From the NCBI RefSeq assembly GCF_000333955.1, contig NZ_CAPS01000020.1:26570-90569 (forward strand): a DNA stretch of 64,000 nt. The letters are read 5' to 3'. Below are positions 32,533 through 41,079 of the stretch, piece after piece; positions within the stretch are counted from its first letter, which is position 1; each line of letters begins with the position of its first letter. A program made the translations under genes and the position numbers. This DNA comes from Rhodococcus sp. AW25M09 (GTDB taxonomy: Bacteria > Actinomycetota > Actinomycetes > Mycobacteriales > Mycobacteriaceae). The notes beneath the pieces were generated by a model, which ran no database searches, was not told the origin of the DNA, and saw nothing but the letters and a program-made list of their open reading frames with translations.

Positions 32533-33870
32533 CTATCCCAGCCAGTCCAGTACGGCCGCAGCTGTCCAGGATTGCTGCATGCTGCCGAGCGGCTTGCCCG
32601 TGAACGGCTCGTAGTACTCCGCGAAACTGCCGTCGCTGGCCTGTCGTAGGCCCTCGTCTCGCAACGACAGAGACCGCTCCGACCAACCGCGACGCGCGAA
32701 CGCCCACGAGAACAACCACGTCATCACCGGCCACACCGGCCCGCGCCAGTACTCACGAGCCCGGAAATCCTTCGAGACCGGGGACGTCGACGGCGGAACC
32801 GCGTACCGCAGATCAGGATGCCCGCAGAATCGGGTTCCCTCGAAGATTCGAAGTAGGTTGCGTTCCTGCTCGCGGGGCAAGCCGCCGCACAGCAACGGCG
32901 CGAACATCGCGATGGTCTCGGTGCCGATCCACTGTCCGGTCCGCAGATCGAAGTCACGGGCCCCACCCGAGCGCGCGTCCGTCGTTGCAATGACCCCCTT
33001 GCGGAACTTCTCCGCCCACGACCGCAACTCCCGAACATCGGAGTGGGGGCGCGAATGGTCCTCCCCGATGGTGGCGAGCACATCGCACGCCACCGCGAAA
33101 ATGGCGCTGACGAACACGTCCTCGACGGCGAAGCTCATCTTGGTCTTCAGTGCGTCGTCGTCGTAACCGACCTGCTTCATCTCCTCCACCAACCAGATGT
33201 AGCGGTCGTACTCGAGGTTGCTGGGCCGCTGGGAGGAGTCGGTGATGACTGCCTTGTCTTCCCGGAAGTACGGATCCATCTGCCCCGGAACCACATTTGC
33301 ATAGGCCGAATCCCACCGCGGCGAGTTGTCCATCCCCGACTCCCAGCCGTGGAACACCGCGATCCGACCGTTATCGTCCACATCGCGGGCCTGAGCGAGC
33401 CACCGATGCCATCGCACCAGGTCGCCCCAGCGTCGATCCAGAAACTCCTCGGCGACGGCACGCGTCGTTCGCCCGTGGCGCTTGGAGTGATCGAGGATGC
33501 GTTGCACCGCAATGGCGTGGACCGGGGGTTGCGTGATGCCGGAAGTCTGTGGGCTCATCGGCGCATGGGGGGCGAGGGTGCCGGTGGCCCACCGCGCCGG
33601 CCCCGGGAAGTAGCCGTCGACCCCGTTGGCGAACACGATGTGCGGAATCATCCCGTTCTTCCACTGCGCCGAGAGCAACGTGTCCATTTCCACCACGGCA
33701 CGCTCGACGCTCAGCGGGGCCAGTCCGACCGAGACGAATGCCGCGTCCCAGCTCCACATGTGCGGATACAACCGCGGGGCGGCGCTGGTCATGGCACCCA
33801 GATCGTTGCCCCTGAGCAAATATGCCGCGCGAGCCGCCAGCTGCGTGGAAGTGAAACCTCGATCGCCCAT
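32533..33870 (-). CDS. ggH: Glucosylglycerate hydrolase (GH63)
   Basis: 445 residues from the ATG at 33870, almost the same length as the characterised Mycolicibacterium hassiacum enzyme (446). An (alpha/alpha)6 barrel protein with LYPHMWSWDAAFVSVGLA, GWESGMDNSPRWD containing Asp181 and FAEYYEPFTG containing Glu418, positions that correspond to the reported catalytic Asp182 and Glu419. The reaction is hydrolysis of glucosylglycerate, a compatible solute of nitrogen-limited mycobacteria, to glucose and glycerate; mannosylglycerate can also be cleaved by relatives. The synthesis gene gpgS is not in the window. The longer in-frame extension to 34518 is the shadow of the neighbouring gene. Confidence 0.85.
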   Translation of the reverse strand: MGDRGFTSTQLAARAAYLLRGNDLGAMTSAAPRLYPHMWSWDAAFVSVGLAPLSVERAVVEMDTLLSAQWKNGMIPHIVFANGVDGYFPGPARWATGTLAPHAPMSPQTSGITQPPVHAIAVQRILDHSKRHGRTTRAVAEEFLDRRWGDLVRWHRWLAQARDVDDNGRIAVFHGWESGMDNSPRWDSAYANVVPGQMDPYFREDKAVITDSSQRPSNLEYDRYIWLVEEMKQVGYDDDALKTKMSFAVEDVFVSAIFAVACDVLATIGEDHSRPHSDVRELRSWAEKFRKGVIATTDARSGGARDFDLRTGQWIGTETIAMFAPLLCGGLPREQERNLLRIFEGTRFCGHPDLRYAVPPSTSPVSKDFRAREYWRGPVWPVMTWLFSWAFARRGWSERSLSLRDEGLRQASDGSFAEYYEPFTGKPLGSMQQSWTAAAVLDWLG

Positions 33871-33978
33871 GCAGACAGTTTGCGTGCACTCGCCCGATTC
33901 CGCTCGTTTCGATTGCGGACCGAAGCTGTCCTGATTGGTCGATAGCGTCAGTTTCACCAGCCAATACAGGAGGAAACA

Positions 33979-34494
33979 ATGGCCACCGAGAACGCAGACA
34001 TCTCGAGAATGCTCGACGAACAGCGCGCGAACTTCCTCATCACCGTTCGCGACATCACCGAGGAACAAGCCCGCACCCGTACCACCGCCAGCGAGCTGAC
34101 CCTGGGCGGGCTGCTGCACCACGTCGTCAGCAACGAACGACACTGGATGGCGGTGATCGCGGAGCTGGACGAGACGGCCGAATTCGACATGGCGTCCGCG
34201 GGCGGGGAGTACGTCATGGCCGACGACGACACAGTAACGGGGTTGATCGCCGAATGGGAAGAGGCGGCAAGTGCCACCTCGGCCGCGCTGGAGACGTTGG
34301 ACCTGGACCTGTCCGTCCCGGTCCCAACGGCACCCTGGGCCCCCGAACGCATCTGGCAGAGCGCGCGATTCACCGTGCTGCACATCCTGCGCGAGATCTC
34401 CCAGCACGCGGGGCATGCCGACATCATTCGCGAGCAACTCGACGGTGCGAACACCACACAGACCTGGGCAGCCGCGGCGGGGATGAGCTTCTAA
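33979..34494 (+). CDS. DinB/DUF664-family protein
   Basis: 171 residues forming a four-helix bundle of the DinB/YfiT superfamily. The three metal-binding His positions are plausible: LLHHVVSNERHW (helix 2) and HILREISQHAGHADIIREQL (helix 4), the latter close to the family signature HxxxHxGxxDxxR. Members include metal-dependent thiol-S-transferases (bacillithiol, mycothiol) and many uncharacterised proteins; mycothiol dependence would fit an actinomycete but is inference. AGGAGG lies five bases before the ATG, the strongest SD in the area. Divergent from ggH and 13 bases before the SDR gene. Confidence 0.8.
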   Translation: MATENADISRMLDEQRANFLITVRDITEEQARTRTTASELTLGGLLHHVVSNERHWMAVIAELDETAEFDMASAGGEYVMADDDTVTGLIAEWEEAASATSAALETLDLDLSVPVPTAPWAPERIWQSARFTVLHILREISQHAGHADIIREQLDGANTTQTWAAAAGMSF

Positions 34495-34507
34495 GTAGCC
34501 TGGCTGT

Positions 34508-35179
34508 ATGACTCGCACTGCGTTGGTGACCGGAGCAAGCCGCGGCCTCGGGGCCCATATCGCCCGACTACTGGCCCCGGATCATCACGTGTTGTTGGGG
34601 GGACGATCGGCCGAGTCTTTGGTGCCGATTTCCTCGGAACTGGACGGGTCGACGCCGTGGCCGGTGGAACTGACCGATCCCGACGCAGTAGCAGCCGCCG
34701 CGTCGGGCATCGACTCTCTCGACGTGTTGGTACACAACGCCGGAGTTGCCGCATTGGGGACGATCGAGGAGTCGTCCGCCGAGGATTGGCGTCGACAGTA
34801 CGAGGTGAACGTCATCGCCGTCGTCGAACTCACTCGGCTGCTACTGCCCGCGCTACGCAAAGCGAACGGGCATGTGGTGCTGATCAATTCGGGTGCAGGC
34901 ATTCGCGCGAACCCGGGTTGGGGCGGCTACGCGGCAAGCAAGTTCGCGCTGCGGGCCTTCGGTGATGCACTGCGACAAGAGGAGCCGACGTTGCGGGTGA
35001 CCTCGATACACCCCGGCCGCATCGACACCGAGATGCAGCAGGCCGTCGTCGCGCACGAGGGTGGGGAGTACGACGGCTCGAAGTTCTTGCAGCCCAGCAC
35101 TGTTGCACGTGCCGTGCGCAATGCCATCGATACACCCGCCGATGCTCACCCCACGGAAGTGGTGCTGCGCACCAGGTGA
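34508..35179 (+). CDS. Short-chain dehydrogenase/reductase
   Basis: 223 residues with the classical SDR plan: TGASRGLG cofactor site, NAG in VHNAGVAAL, catalytic Ser (NSGAGI), Tyr and Lys in YAASK (GWGGYAASKFALRAF) and HPGRIDTEM after it. The GGR after strand 2 suggests NADP(H). Substrate unknown. TAGCCT six bases before the ATG gives a leaderless start. The first 137 bases of the gene and its -10 occur again at 45127-45275 in the same orientation with three coding differences, so this gene has been partly duplicated. Its TGA is inside a 40-nt intergenic repeat. Confidence 0.9.
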   Translation: MTRTALVTGASRGLGAHIARLLAPDHHVLLGGRSAESLVPISSELDGSTPWPVELTDPDAVAAAASGIDSLDVLVHNAGVAALGTIEESSAEDWRRQYEVNVIAVVELTRLLLPALRKANGHVVLINSGAGIRANPGWGGYAASKFALRAFGDALRQEEPTLRVTSIHPGRIDTEMQQAVVAHEGGEYDGSKFLQPSTVARAVRNAIDTPADAHPTEVVLRTR

Positions 35180-35215
35180 GTGACACTTCGTAGCAGGGAC
35201 CGAATTTCCGCTCAC
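35176..35215 (-). repeat. 40-nt intergenic repeat, copy B
   Basis: Read on the minus strand it begins GTGAGCGGAA and contains CCCTGCTACGAAG. It matches the element at 60735-60774 at 32 of 40 positions. It overlaps the SDR stop codon, and its ends (GTGAG/CTCAC) are inverted. Confidence 0.65.
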
Positions 35216-35411
35216 AACAATGACTTTGATGAGTATGAGTTCGTGGATCGCCAAGGCTCACCCAAAGCACTGACTGGGTAAATTGCATTTTCCGCGCCGT
35301 CTGCATCAAAACGCCAGTTCAGCACAGTTTTGCTCTGCAAACATGTCGGTGACCTGCGCTTGGATGCAGATATGGACTCCCGACCAGGCCGAACGCTTGC
35401 GGTGACCACCA

Positions 35412-36539
35412 TTGTCGGAGCGACTGAGGTCGTTAGCTGTCGAGCCGGAGATCCCGCCTGCCGTCGCGAAACGGATCGCGGCCGCCGTGCAATCCTCCCG
35501 CTCCCAAGGAACACGCAAGACGTACGCCGCGGCGTGGAGACGCTTCACCACCTGGTGCGAGACGAATGGTCACGTGACGCTACCGGCGCATCCGATCACC
35601 GTCGCCGCCTACCTCGTCGACGCCGCAGACACCCGAACCGAAACGGGAGAGCGGGCCTACGCGGTTGCCACCTTCGGCACCTGGATCGCGGCGATCAACC
35701 ACCAGCACCGCACCACCGGCCACCTGTCCCCGTCCGCACACGAACTGGTCACCGCAACCTTGTCCGGGATCCGGCGCGAGTACGCCGCAGCAAGGGACCG
35801 CCCTCGCACCCCACGAGACCCGCTATTGGTCGACGACATCAAGCTTCTTGTATCGACGGCGCGGGAGCGGTGTGGGGGCTGGGCGGCCGAGGTTCTCGAA
35901 CGCCGTGACTCCGCCATCCTGTTACTGGGCTTCGCCGGCGCGTACCGCCGTAGCGAGTTGTCGGAGATGGTGTGCGGGGATGTCACTGTGCATCGTCGCG
36001 ACGGTCTCCACATCCGGCTGCGGAAGTCGAAGACGGACCAGGAGGGCAGGGGAGCGGTCAAGGCACTGCCTTACACCGACTCTCACGAGACCTGCCCGCC
36101 GTGCGCGTACGTCCGCTGGGTGCAGGTCGTCGCCGCATTCGACGCCGGTGGCCGTCCGTCCGTAATCCGACTATTGCGGAAGCGAGATCCGTTCAATGTC
36201 CACGTGTGTCGTGGGGGAGTGCCGCGCACCGCCGCCCGCGCACCCTTGTTCCGGGCCATCGCCAAAAACGGCAACCTCGGTGCCACCGCATTGTCCGGGG
36301 CCGCGATCCACCAGACCATTCGCCGTCGCGCCGAGCACGCCGGCTTCGACCCCGCCGCGCTCGCCAAACTCGGCGGGCACTCGCTCCGCGCTGGGTTCGT
36401 CACCCAAGGCACCCGCAACGGTGCCGATGGATCGGCTATCGCACGGCAGACCGGGCACGCCAGCCTCGACTCTGTCGAGGTGTACCGCCGCGAACATGCA
36501 CCCCTGGTGGGCAACGCCGTTAACGAGATCGGACTTTGA
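35412..36539 (+). CDS. Tyrosine recombinase / phage-type integrase
   Basis: 375 residues. The N-terminal SAM-like core-binding domain (RKTYAAAWRRFTTWC) is followed by a catalytic domain with the first Arg in GAYRRSEL, Lys in the beta-hairpin (LRKSKTDQEG), HSLR in GGHSLRAGF, His in TGHAS and the nucleophile Tyr in VYRRE. All catalytic positions are present, so it should be active. It probably moved the accessory segment that follows. The start is uncertain: a TTG at 35412 without a clear SD. No excisionase sits beside it, unless the HTH protein at 39200-39658 has that role, and no tRNA att site was seen. The C-terminus converges on the 631-residue gene. Confidence 0.85.
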   Translation: MSERLRSLAVEPEIPPAVAKRIAAAVQSSRSQGTRKTYAAAWRRFTTWCETNGHVTLPAHPITVAAYLVDAADTRTETGERAYAVATFGTWIAAINHQHRTTGHLSPSAHELVTATLSGIRREYAAARDRPRTPRDPLLVDDIKLLVSTARERCGGWAAEVLERRDSAILLLGFAGAYRRSELSEMVCGDVTVHRRDGLHIRLRKSKTDQEGRGAVKALPYTDSHETCPPCAYVRWVQVVAAFDAGGRPSVIRLLRKRDPFNVHVCRGGVPRTAARAPLFRAIAKNGNLGATALSGAAIHQTIRRRAEHAGFDPAALAKLGGHSLRAGFVTQGTRNGADGSAIARQTGHASLDSVEVYRREHAPLVGNAVNEIGL

Positions 36540-36576
36540 ACAGAGTTGTAGGCGAATAGATCTCGCCGATACCCGT

Positions 36577-38472
36577 CTACACTCGATTGGCCGTGGATGC
36601 GTTGAGACGCGCGTCTATTGCATCGATAAGCTTCGAACGTGCTGCGAACATTCTACGGGGTATCGGACGCTGAATCCCGGCTGCGTCCAACACGTCCTGC
36701 AGAGTCGACGGGGGCCGTCCCGTAAGAGTCCGAGTCATCGCTTCGTTCCGCCAATGCCCGATAAGGTCTAGAATGTCGGTGGCCGGCGATCCGTATGCTT
36801 CCGCTATTCCCTCCAACAGCTCAAGATCTTGCAGGCGAATTACAGTGGGCGGGTATACCATTCCGGCGCGTGCAAGGTCTTCGAAGATATTTCGAGATCG
36901 TTGGATCAGGTCGCCTTCCGTGGTGCCCAGGTTGGGATGGCCGTTTGCCGGCACTACAATTATTGGCAAGTACGCAGAACGTTCAGTAGCGCCGAAATCC
37001 GATCGGGAGCGGAGTTGACTGATAGTCTTCGCGATCTGATCACACTTCTTCAGCAGCGACTCTTTTGCGTCCTTCGCGTACTGTTCGATCGTTCCCAGGC
37101 CCTGGGCAAATCTGAAGTTCAAGTGATGGTTTGTCGCATCCAACACGAGAAACGCGCCCCTGTCCGAAGTCACAACAAAATCGCAGACCGACGGCTTCTC
37201 CCCGCCCTCGACCCATGCTGCTTGCATCTCGCTCTCGTGAACGACGCGCTGCATCGACGTGCTAGAAGCGACGATAGAGTCGATCACGTCTCCCACTGCT
37301 CGTTCGAACATGTCGTTCATCGCCAAGCTGAACGACTCTGCGACAGAACCAGGTACGGGCTCACCAAAACAAAAGAACGTTTGCCAGTACAGCTGGGCAC
37401 CGAAGAAGCGATCGATCGCCCATTGGTACCGGAGCAGGCGGACATTTCCATTGTCGAGTGCCACGAACGGTCGCTCGGTCAGCGTGTACCGCTGATCCGT
37501 GACCGAGCCACGAGCACGGTCCTTGGCCAGGCCCTTCTTGAACTCCTTGAGAGGTAATGCCATCTCGCCGAACAACAGATCCACTGCGCCTTCAGTAGCT
37601 CCAGCTGCCACTAGCTCTTCTCTGTTGTACTCGTTCCGACCTTGCAGAGCTCTATTGGCGACGATGGTGCCCAGTACGAGAACGTCGATGAGTTCGACCC
37701 CGTTGGCTTCCCGAAAGCAGTCTGCCGGCGATGCACCCAGTCGTGGATCTGTGACGCGCTCAGGCCATGGCGAGAACCACATGTTTTGCGTATCGGCTTG
37801 CAGCACTTCCAATTTCAGAGGGGCGTTACCCTGAAAGTTGGCGATCTCGTCAAGAGTGATCTGGGCTAGCATGTCGATGCTCTGTTCGAGGTTCATGCCC
37901 AGTGCTCTCCGAGCTATTCGCGCTTCGGAGTCCGGCGTGAGCGTCCCGTCCTCGCTGAACTCATTGCGATCGTGTTCGGTGTTGATCGACATGATCAGCC
38001 GCAGGACTGTTTCGAGTGGGATCTGGTCAGCGTCTGGATCGGACACGGAATTTTCGAGCGCTTCACGCATCAGCTGTGTCAGCGATCGGGGTGGTATCAA
38101 ACGGCCGTTGCTTCTGGCCTTGGCCGAAACCGTTGCAGACCATGGTTGCTCGGCGTCATGGAGTAGTGCACGTTCGATATCGCCTTGAGACCAGTCCGTC
38201 GTCGTCGCCACGTCCAAGCGTGACTGGATCGAGGCGAGCAGCCCGACTGTTGCGCTTCCGTCGTAGTTGCCGAGGATCGTTCGGCGCTCTGCCTCTTCAA
38301 TGACCGCAATCCCTGCGTGCGCGCAGACGATTGGGTGGACTTGGAGCCGGAGCTCCTGCTCCATGAAGGTGCGTTCTTGCGGAGTCAGGAGGTCATTGCT
38401 GCGCTGGGACGGAATCGGATCTCGACGTCGTGGTGGGCGGTTCTGGTTACGTCGACCAGGTTTGCGGCTCAA
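36577..38472 (-). CDS. Unrecognised 631-residue protein with a degenerate nuclease-like motif
   Basis: I do not recognise this family. TTG start with GAGGAG six bases upstream, which decides the start. A basic, Pro-rich N-terminal tail (residues 1-25) precedes a long mainly helical region. Around residues 428-452 SVCDFVVTSDRGAFLVLDATNHH looks like the core of a PD-(D/E)xK fold (Asp431, then hydrophobic strand and Asp445), but the Lys is replaced by Thr447, followed by a Lys-rich helix (AKDAKESLLKKCDQIAK). So a nuclease-like, possibly inactive or divergent, domain is suggested, not shown. GC content is clearly below that of the core genes. It lies 61 bases after the PIN gene on the same strand, giving the order HTH, PIN, this gene, beside an integrase. 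A mobile defence or toxin-antitoxin-linked role is a hypothesis. Confidence 0.8.
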   Translation of the reverse strand: MSRKPGRRNQNRPPRRRDPIPSQRSNDLLTPQERTFMEQELRLQVHPIVCAHAGIAVIEEAERRTILGNYDGSATVGLLASIQSRLDVATTTDWSQGDIERALLHDAEQPWSATVSAKARSNGRLIPPRSLTQLMREALENSVSDPDADQIPLETVLRLIMSINTEHDRNEFSEDGTLTPDSEARIARRALGMNLEQSIDMLAQITLDEIANFQGNAPLKLEVLQADTQNMWFSPWPERVTDPRLGASPADCFREANGVELIDVLVLGTIVANRALQGRNEYNREELVAAGATEGAVDLLFGEMALPLKEFKKGLAKDRARGSVTDQRYTLTERPFVALDNGNVRLLRYQWAIDRFFGAQLYWQTFFCFGEPVPGSVAESFSLAMNDMFERAVGDVIDSIVASSTSMQRVVHESEMQAAWVEGGEKPSVCDFVVTSDRGAFLVLDATNHHLNFRFAQGLGTIEQYAKDAKESLLKKCDQIAKTISQLRSRSDFGATERSAYLPIIVVPANGHPNLGTTEGDLIQRSRNIFEDLARAGMVYPPTVIRLQDLELLEGIAEAYGSPATDILDLIGHWRNEAMTRTLTGRPPSTLQDVLDAAGIQRPIPRRMFAARSKLIDAIDARLNASTANRV

Positions 38473-38533
38473 TTGGTGCTCCTCGGAATCCTTCGTGGAC
38501 GGAGATCGGTACCGGGTTCACCCATTTCGGCAC

Positions 38534-39151
38534 CTACTGCACCGCGAACGACAAGTCACTCTCTCTGATGTGGCGCAGGACTCGTTCCGCGAACTGGGGA
38601 GCCTGAGCTTTTTCTAAACGCTTCGGAAGGGTGGGGTGTTCGTCGTTCGGTCTTGCGTTCTTGCGTCTGAGCCAGTGCGCGAACTGGTACTCGAGCACCT
38701 CTGCCACAATCGCGGGCGATGAGTCGTCGACCAGAATGAAGAACTCGTCGGCGGTGTAAACCTCGTAGGGAAGATCGTCCGAAAATCGGACGTCCTTGAC
38801 GTTCTGACTCAAAATAATGTCGACGTCTCCGTGTACAGCTGCTGCATGCAGGTGTGCGTCTTCGATGTCGCGGTATTCCAGTTTTGGGTCGATTTCGAAG
38901 CCGGAGATCATGCCCTCGGGAACGTTGTCGATCAGCTTGCGTCGTACGTCTGTCAGGTGCGCGTCCGAGGCGAAAGGAACTTTCTTCCTGCGGTGGTAGG
39001 CGTATTCGGTGACGACGTCTTCGGTCCACTTGATGTCGTACATCGTGCCCCGCGGGTGCCAAGACAGAAGGAAAGTCCAATCGCGAAGCGTCCTGGAGAG
39101 CAGGATATTTGCGTCCACCAGGACGCTCATCCCCCCTGTGCTCATACTCAT
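38534..39151 (-). CDS. PIN-domain ribonuclease, probable toxin
   Basis: 205 residues. Acidic PIN positions are visible: Asp13 in VLVDANILLS, Glu44/Glu49 in WTEDVVTEY, Asp98 in IEDAHLHAAAVHGD and Asp111/Asp120 in VDIILSQNVKD. PIN toxins of VapC type cleave tRNA or rRNA. It is longer than typical VapC (about 130) because of a C-terminal extension of about 60 residues. The upstream gene on the same strand, 48 bases away, encodes an HTH protein, an arrangement known for excisionase-like antitoxin plus PIN pairs in Actinobacteria. Starts at 39151 or 39130 (second Met) are possible. Low GC like its neighbours. Confidence 0.75.
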   Translation of the reverse strand: MSMSTGGMSVLVDANILLSRTLRDWTFLLSWHPRGTMYDIKWTEDVVTEYAYHRRKKVPFASDAHLTDVRRKLIDNVPEGMISGFEIDPKLEYRDIEDAHLHAAAVHGDVDIILSQNVKDVRFSDDLPYEVYTADEFFILVDDSSPAIVAEVLEYQFAHWLRRKNARPNDEHPTLPKRLEKAQAPQFAERVLRHIRESDLSFAVQ

Positions 39152-39199
39152 GACGGAAATCGTACAAGCCGAGAAGCGGGTGCCCGTTAACGCGCAAAC

Positions 39200-39658
39200 T
39201 CAGTCTTCGTCGAGACCCAATTCGTCTTCGAGATCCCGTACTGCTTCGAACGCCGCGAGACGGGAGCGTCGCTGCGCTTCCTTGTACGACATGACGTCCT
39301 CGCTCTTGACGCGCGTGTGGGATCCCACCTTGTGACCCTCGATCGCGCCCTGCGCTATGAGCTTCATCAACGTTGGGCGCGAGATACCGAGCAACTTGGC
39401 TGCCGCGGTCGTCGTGAGCTCGTCGGGAACTGTTCCAACAGTCACAGTTCCTCCGCGGCTGACCACTTCCAAAACCTGCCGGATGATCGCGACCAGGTCC
39501 GACGGCATGGCCGTCCCGGGGCTCCCGTCACTGTCACCTGCCACGACGATTGCGCCGTGGATCGTCGGCGCTGCTTGAGTGAACTGCCGCGCTTGTTCGA
39601 CTTCGTGCTGACTGAGGGAGAGAACCGTCCGGTCGTCGCGGGTCAATAACGTGCTCAT
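39200..39658 (-). CDS. Excisionase-type HTH protein, probable antitoxin of the PIN gene
   Basis: 152 residues from the ATG at 39658 (AGGAAGG ten bases upstream; codons before it are non-coding in character). Residues about 80-125 form a MerR/excisionase-like helix-turn-helix: LTTTAAAKLLGISRPTLMKLI followed by the wing region GHKVGSHTRVKSEDVMSY. The N-terminal part (ALRxx-like LSLSQHEVEQARQF) and an acidic C-terminal tail ending ELGLDED resemble antitoxins that bind their toxin through the tail. First gene of the HTH-PIN-631 array. It could also be the recombination directionality factor of the integrase, although the tight link with PIN favours an antitoxin. Confidence 0.7.
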   Translation of the reverse strand: MSTLLTRDDRTVLSLSQHEVEQARQFTQAAPTIHGAIVVAGDSDGSPGTAMPSDLVAIIRQVLEVVSRGGTVTVGTVPDELTTTAAAKLLGISRPTLMKLIAQGAIEGHKVGSHTRVKSEDVMSYKEAQRRSRLAAFEAVRDLEDELGLDED

Positions 39659-39979
39659 TCGACTCGGTCCTTCCTGTTTCTCTTTGACTTCGTTTTGCGT
39701 CGTCCGATGATAACTACTTTTCACTTATAAGTGCAACATCATTGTTGTTATGTTCCCAGGAGGACGTCTCAACTGCATCCGCCGACCTCAACGGGGCTGG
39801 CCATGCAGACCCGTCCCCTCAATGGGCGCGCCAGTGTGTCATGGTTCGCGCGTCTCAGTTCGCGCAACCACCAGCTACGAGTGTCATGCAGCTGGATAGG
39901 TGCCCTGTTTCTGGACAAGTCCGGTCAGGACCTGAAGTGCCCTAGCTCCCGTGTTGGTTAGGCGGCCGGATCCTGCTGG
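39659..39979. other. Intergenic region upstream of the HTH/PIN array
   Basis: About 320 bases with the promoter of the HTH gene (AT-rich stretch near 39700-39740, AACTACTTTTCACTTATAAG) and otherwise no ORF or motif that I can support. Confidence 0.4.
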
Positions 39980-40585
39980 CTACCCGGTGTTCCGAGTGCA
40001 GCGGTCCATAAGATCCGTAAGGTCACCTCGATGTGAACAGATCTGATGACGAAAGCCGATGCCCGTCGAAGACGTTGCGTCCTCAGTGAATTCATTCATC
40101 GACCTGAACAGCGCCAGACTGGCATCGTTGTTGATGTCGACCGAACATTCCACCGTGTGGGCATCGGTGCCCATTGTGGGCAGAACGCTGAGGACCGCAT
40201 GCATGGTGCGGCGTCCGAACCCCTGTCCACGACGACCAGCTGCCACTGCGCAGATCACACCCAACGAGGCCGGGCCGTCGACATCAGGGACATGGGCGTT
40301 GCCACCCACCATCAGGGTCCGCCCCGCCAACCTCCGACGTAATTCGCCTCCTACGAAGGCGACTGGGTCGCCGCCGTCATATCCAATCCAGGCGTAGCTT
40401 CCCAGCCGCAATCTGTGGCCGCCATCGCTTGCACTTCCGACGGTGTCGAGTCCCCCTGCGAAACATTCGAAGTCGAACTCACTCATCCACTGTCTAACCT
40501 CCGGCGTTCGATACCACTGAGCCACTACAGATAGATCAGCTGCACCAGCATGGGCACGTTCAACTCGAAAAGCATCACCAGTCAC
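39980..40585 (-). CDS. GNAT-family N-acetyltransferase
   Basis: 201 residues (GTG start). The acetyl-CoA binding motif is AVAAGRRGQGFGRRTMHAVL (R/QxxGxG), preceded by beta strand LGVICAVAA and followed by VECSVDINNDASLALFRSMNEF, the typical C-terminal half of the fold. The N-terminal WYRTPEVRQWMSEFDF recalls enzymes acting on small molecules or antibiotics, but the substrate is not predictable. No SD before the GTG; TATCGT eight bases upstream may give a leaderless mRNA. It stands alone at the edge of the accessory segment. Confidence 0.75.
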   Translation of the reverse strand: MTGDAFRVERAHAGAADLSVVAQWYRTPEVRQWMSEFDFECFAGGLDTVGSASDGGHRLRLGSYAWIGYDGGDPVAFVGGELRRRLAGRTLMVGGNAHVPDVDGPASLGVICAVAAGRRGQGFGRRTMHAVLSVLPTMGTDAHTVECSVDINNDASLALFRSMNEFTEDATSSTGIGFRHQICSHRGDLTDLMDRCTRNTG

Positions 40586-41045
40586 GACGCGAGACGATAA
40601 AGCATCAGCGCGCAGTCGCAGAACGTACGAGCGTCAGAACACAGACCAGAGCGTCAACATATCTTGACGGTGCGGTAACTGTGATAAGCGCACCGTTCGC
40701 ACTTGAAGACCACGAGACAGCTGCAACTACGCATAGCTGCGGCGGAGACAATGCCCAGTCACTCCTCCGTACGACGTGACCATAAGACTGAGTGATTTCG
40801 ACGCGAGATCATCGTTCTCCCAGTCCTGCTGCTCTCGATACGCTCCGTCTACATCGCGACCCCCTCCGTCATCGGCTTCTGCCTCGATCGGGAGCCTGTT
40901 CCTCGTAGTAGAGCGGACCCGCGTCGACGCACTGACCCCCTGGCGAGTGGTCCGATGAGCATCGGATCTACCTGCCGAATCCCTGGCCGTTTTCTGCGTG
41001 GATCTCGCCCATACGGACGTCCCCGGTGGTCCGCCATGCGACCAA
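40586..41045. other. Intergenic region before the heliorhodopsin gene
   Basis: 460 bases with only short, uncharacteristic ORFs on both strands. I see no gene remnant or RNA element here. Confidence 0.4.
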
Positions 41046-41070
41046 GTTTGGTTTCGGGCATTCGGGGCAT
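41046..41070 (+). promoter_or_regulatory. SigF-like promoter of the heliorhodopsin gene
   Basis: GTTT, 15 nt, then GGGCAT: five of six -10 positions of the mycobacterial SigF consensus GTTT-N15-17-GGGTAT with correct spacing. It ends nine bases before the ATG, which has no SD, so the transcript would be nearly leaderless. Confidence 0.45.
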
Positions 41071-41079
41071 CAAACCGTC

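Noticed and set aside
33871..34518. N-terminal extension of the glucosylglycerate hydrolase
   Set aside because: This stretch is antisense to the DinB-fold gene; the start at 33870 gives the length of the characterised enzyme.
35180..35411. tRNA-based attachment site next to the integrase
   Set aside because: No tRNA-like cloverleaf or CCA end seen here or at the far end of the island.
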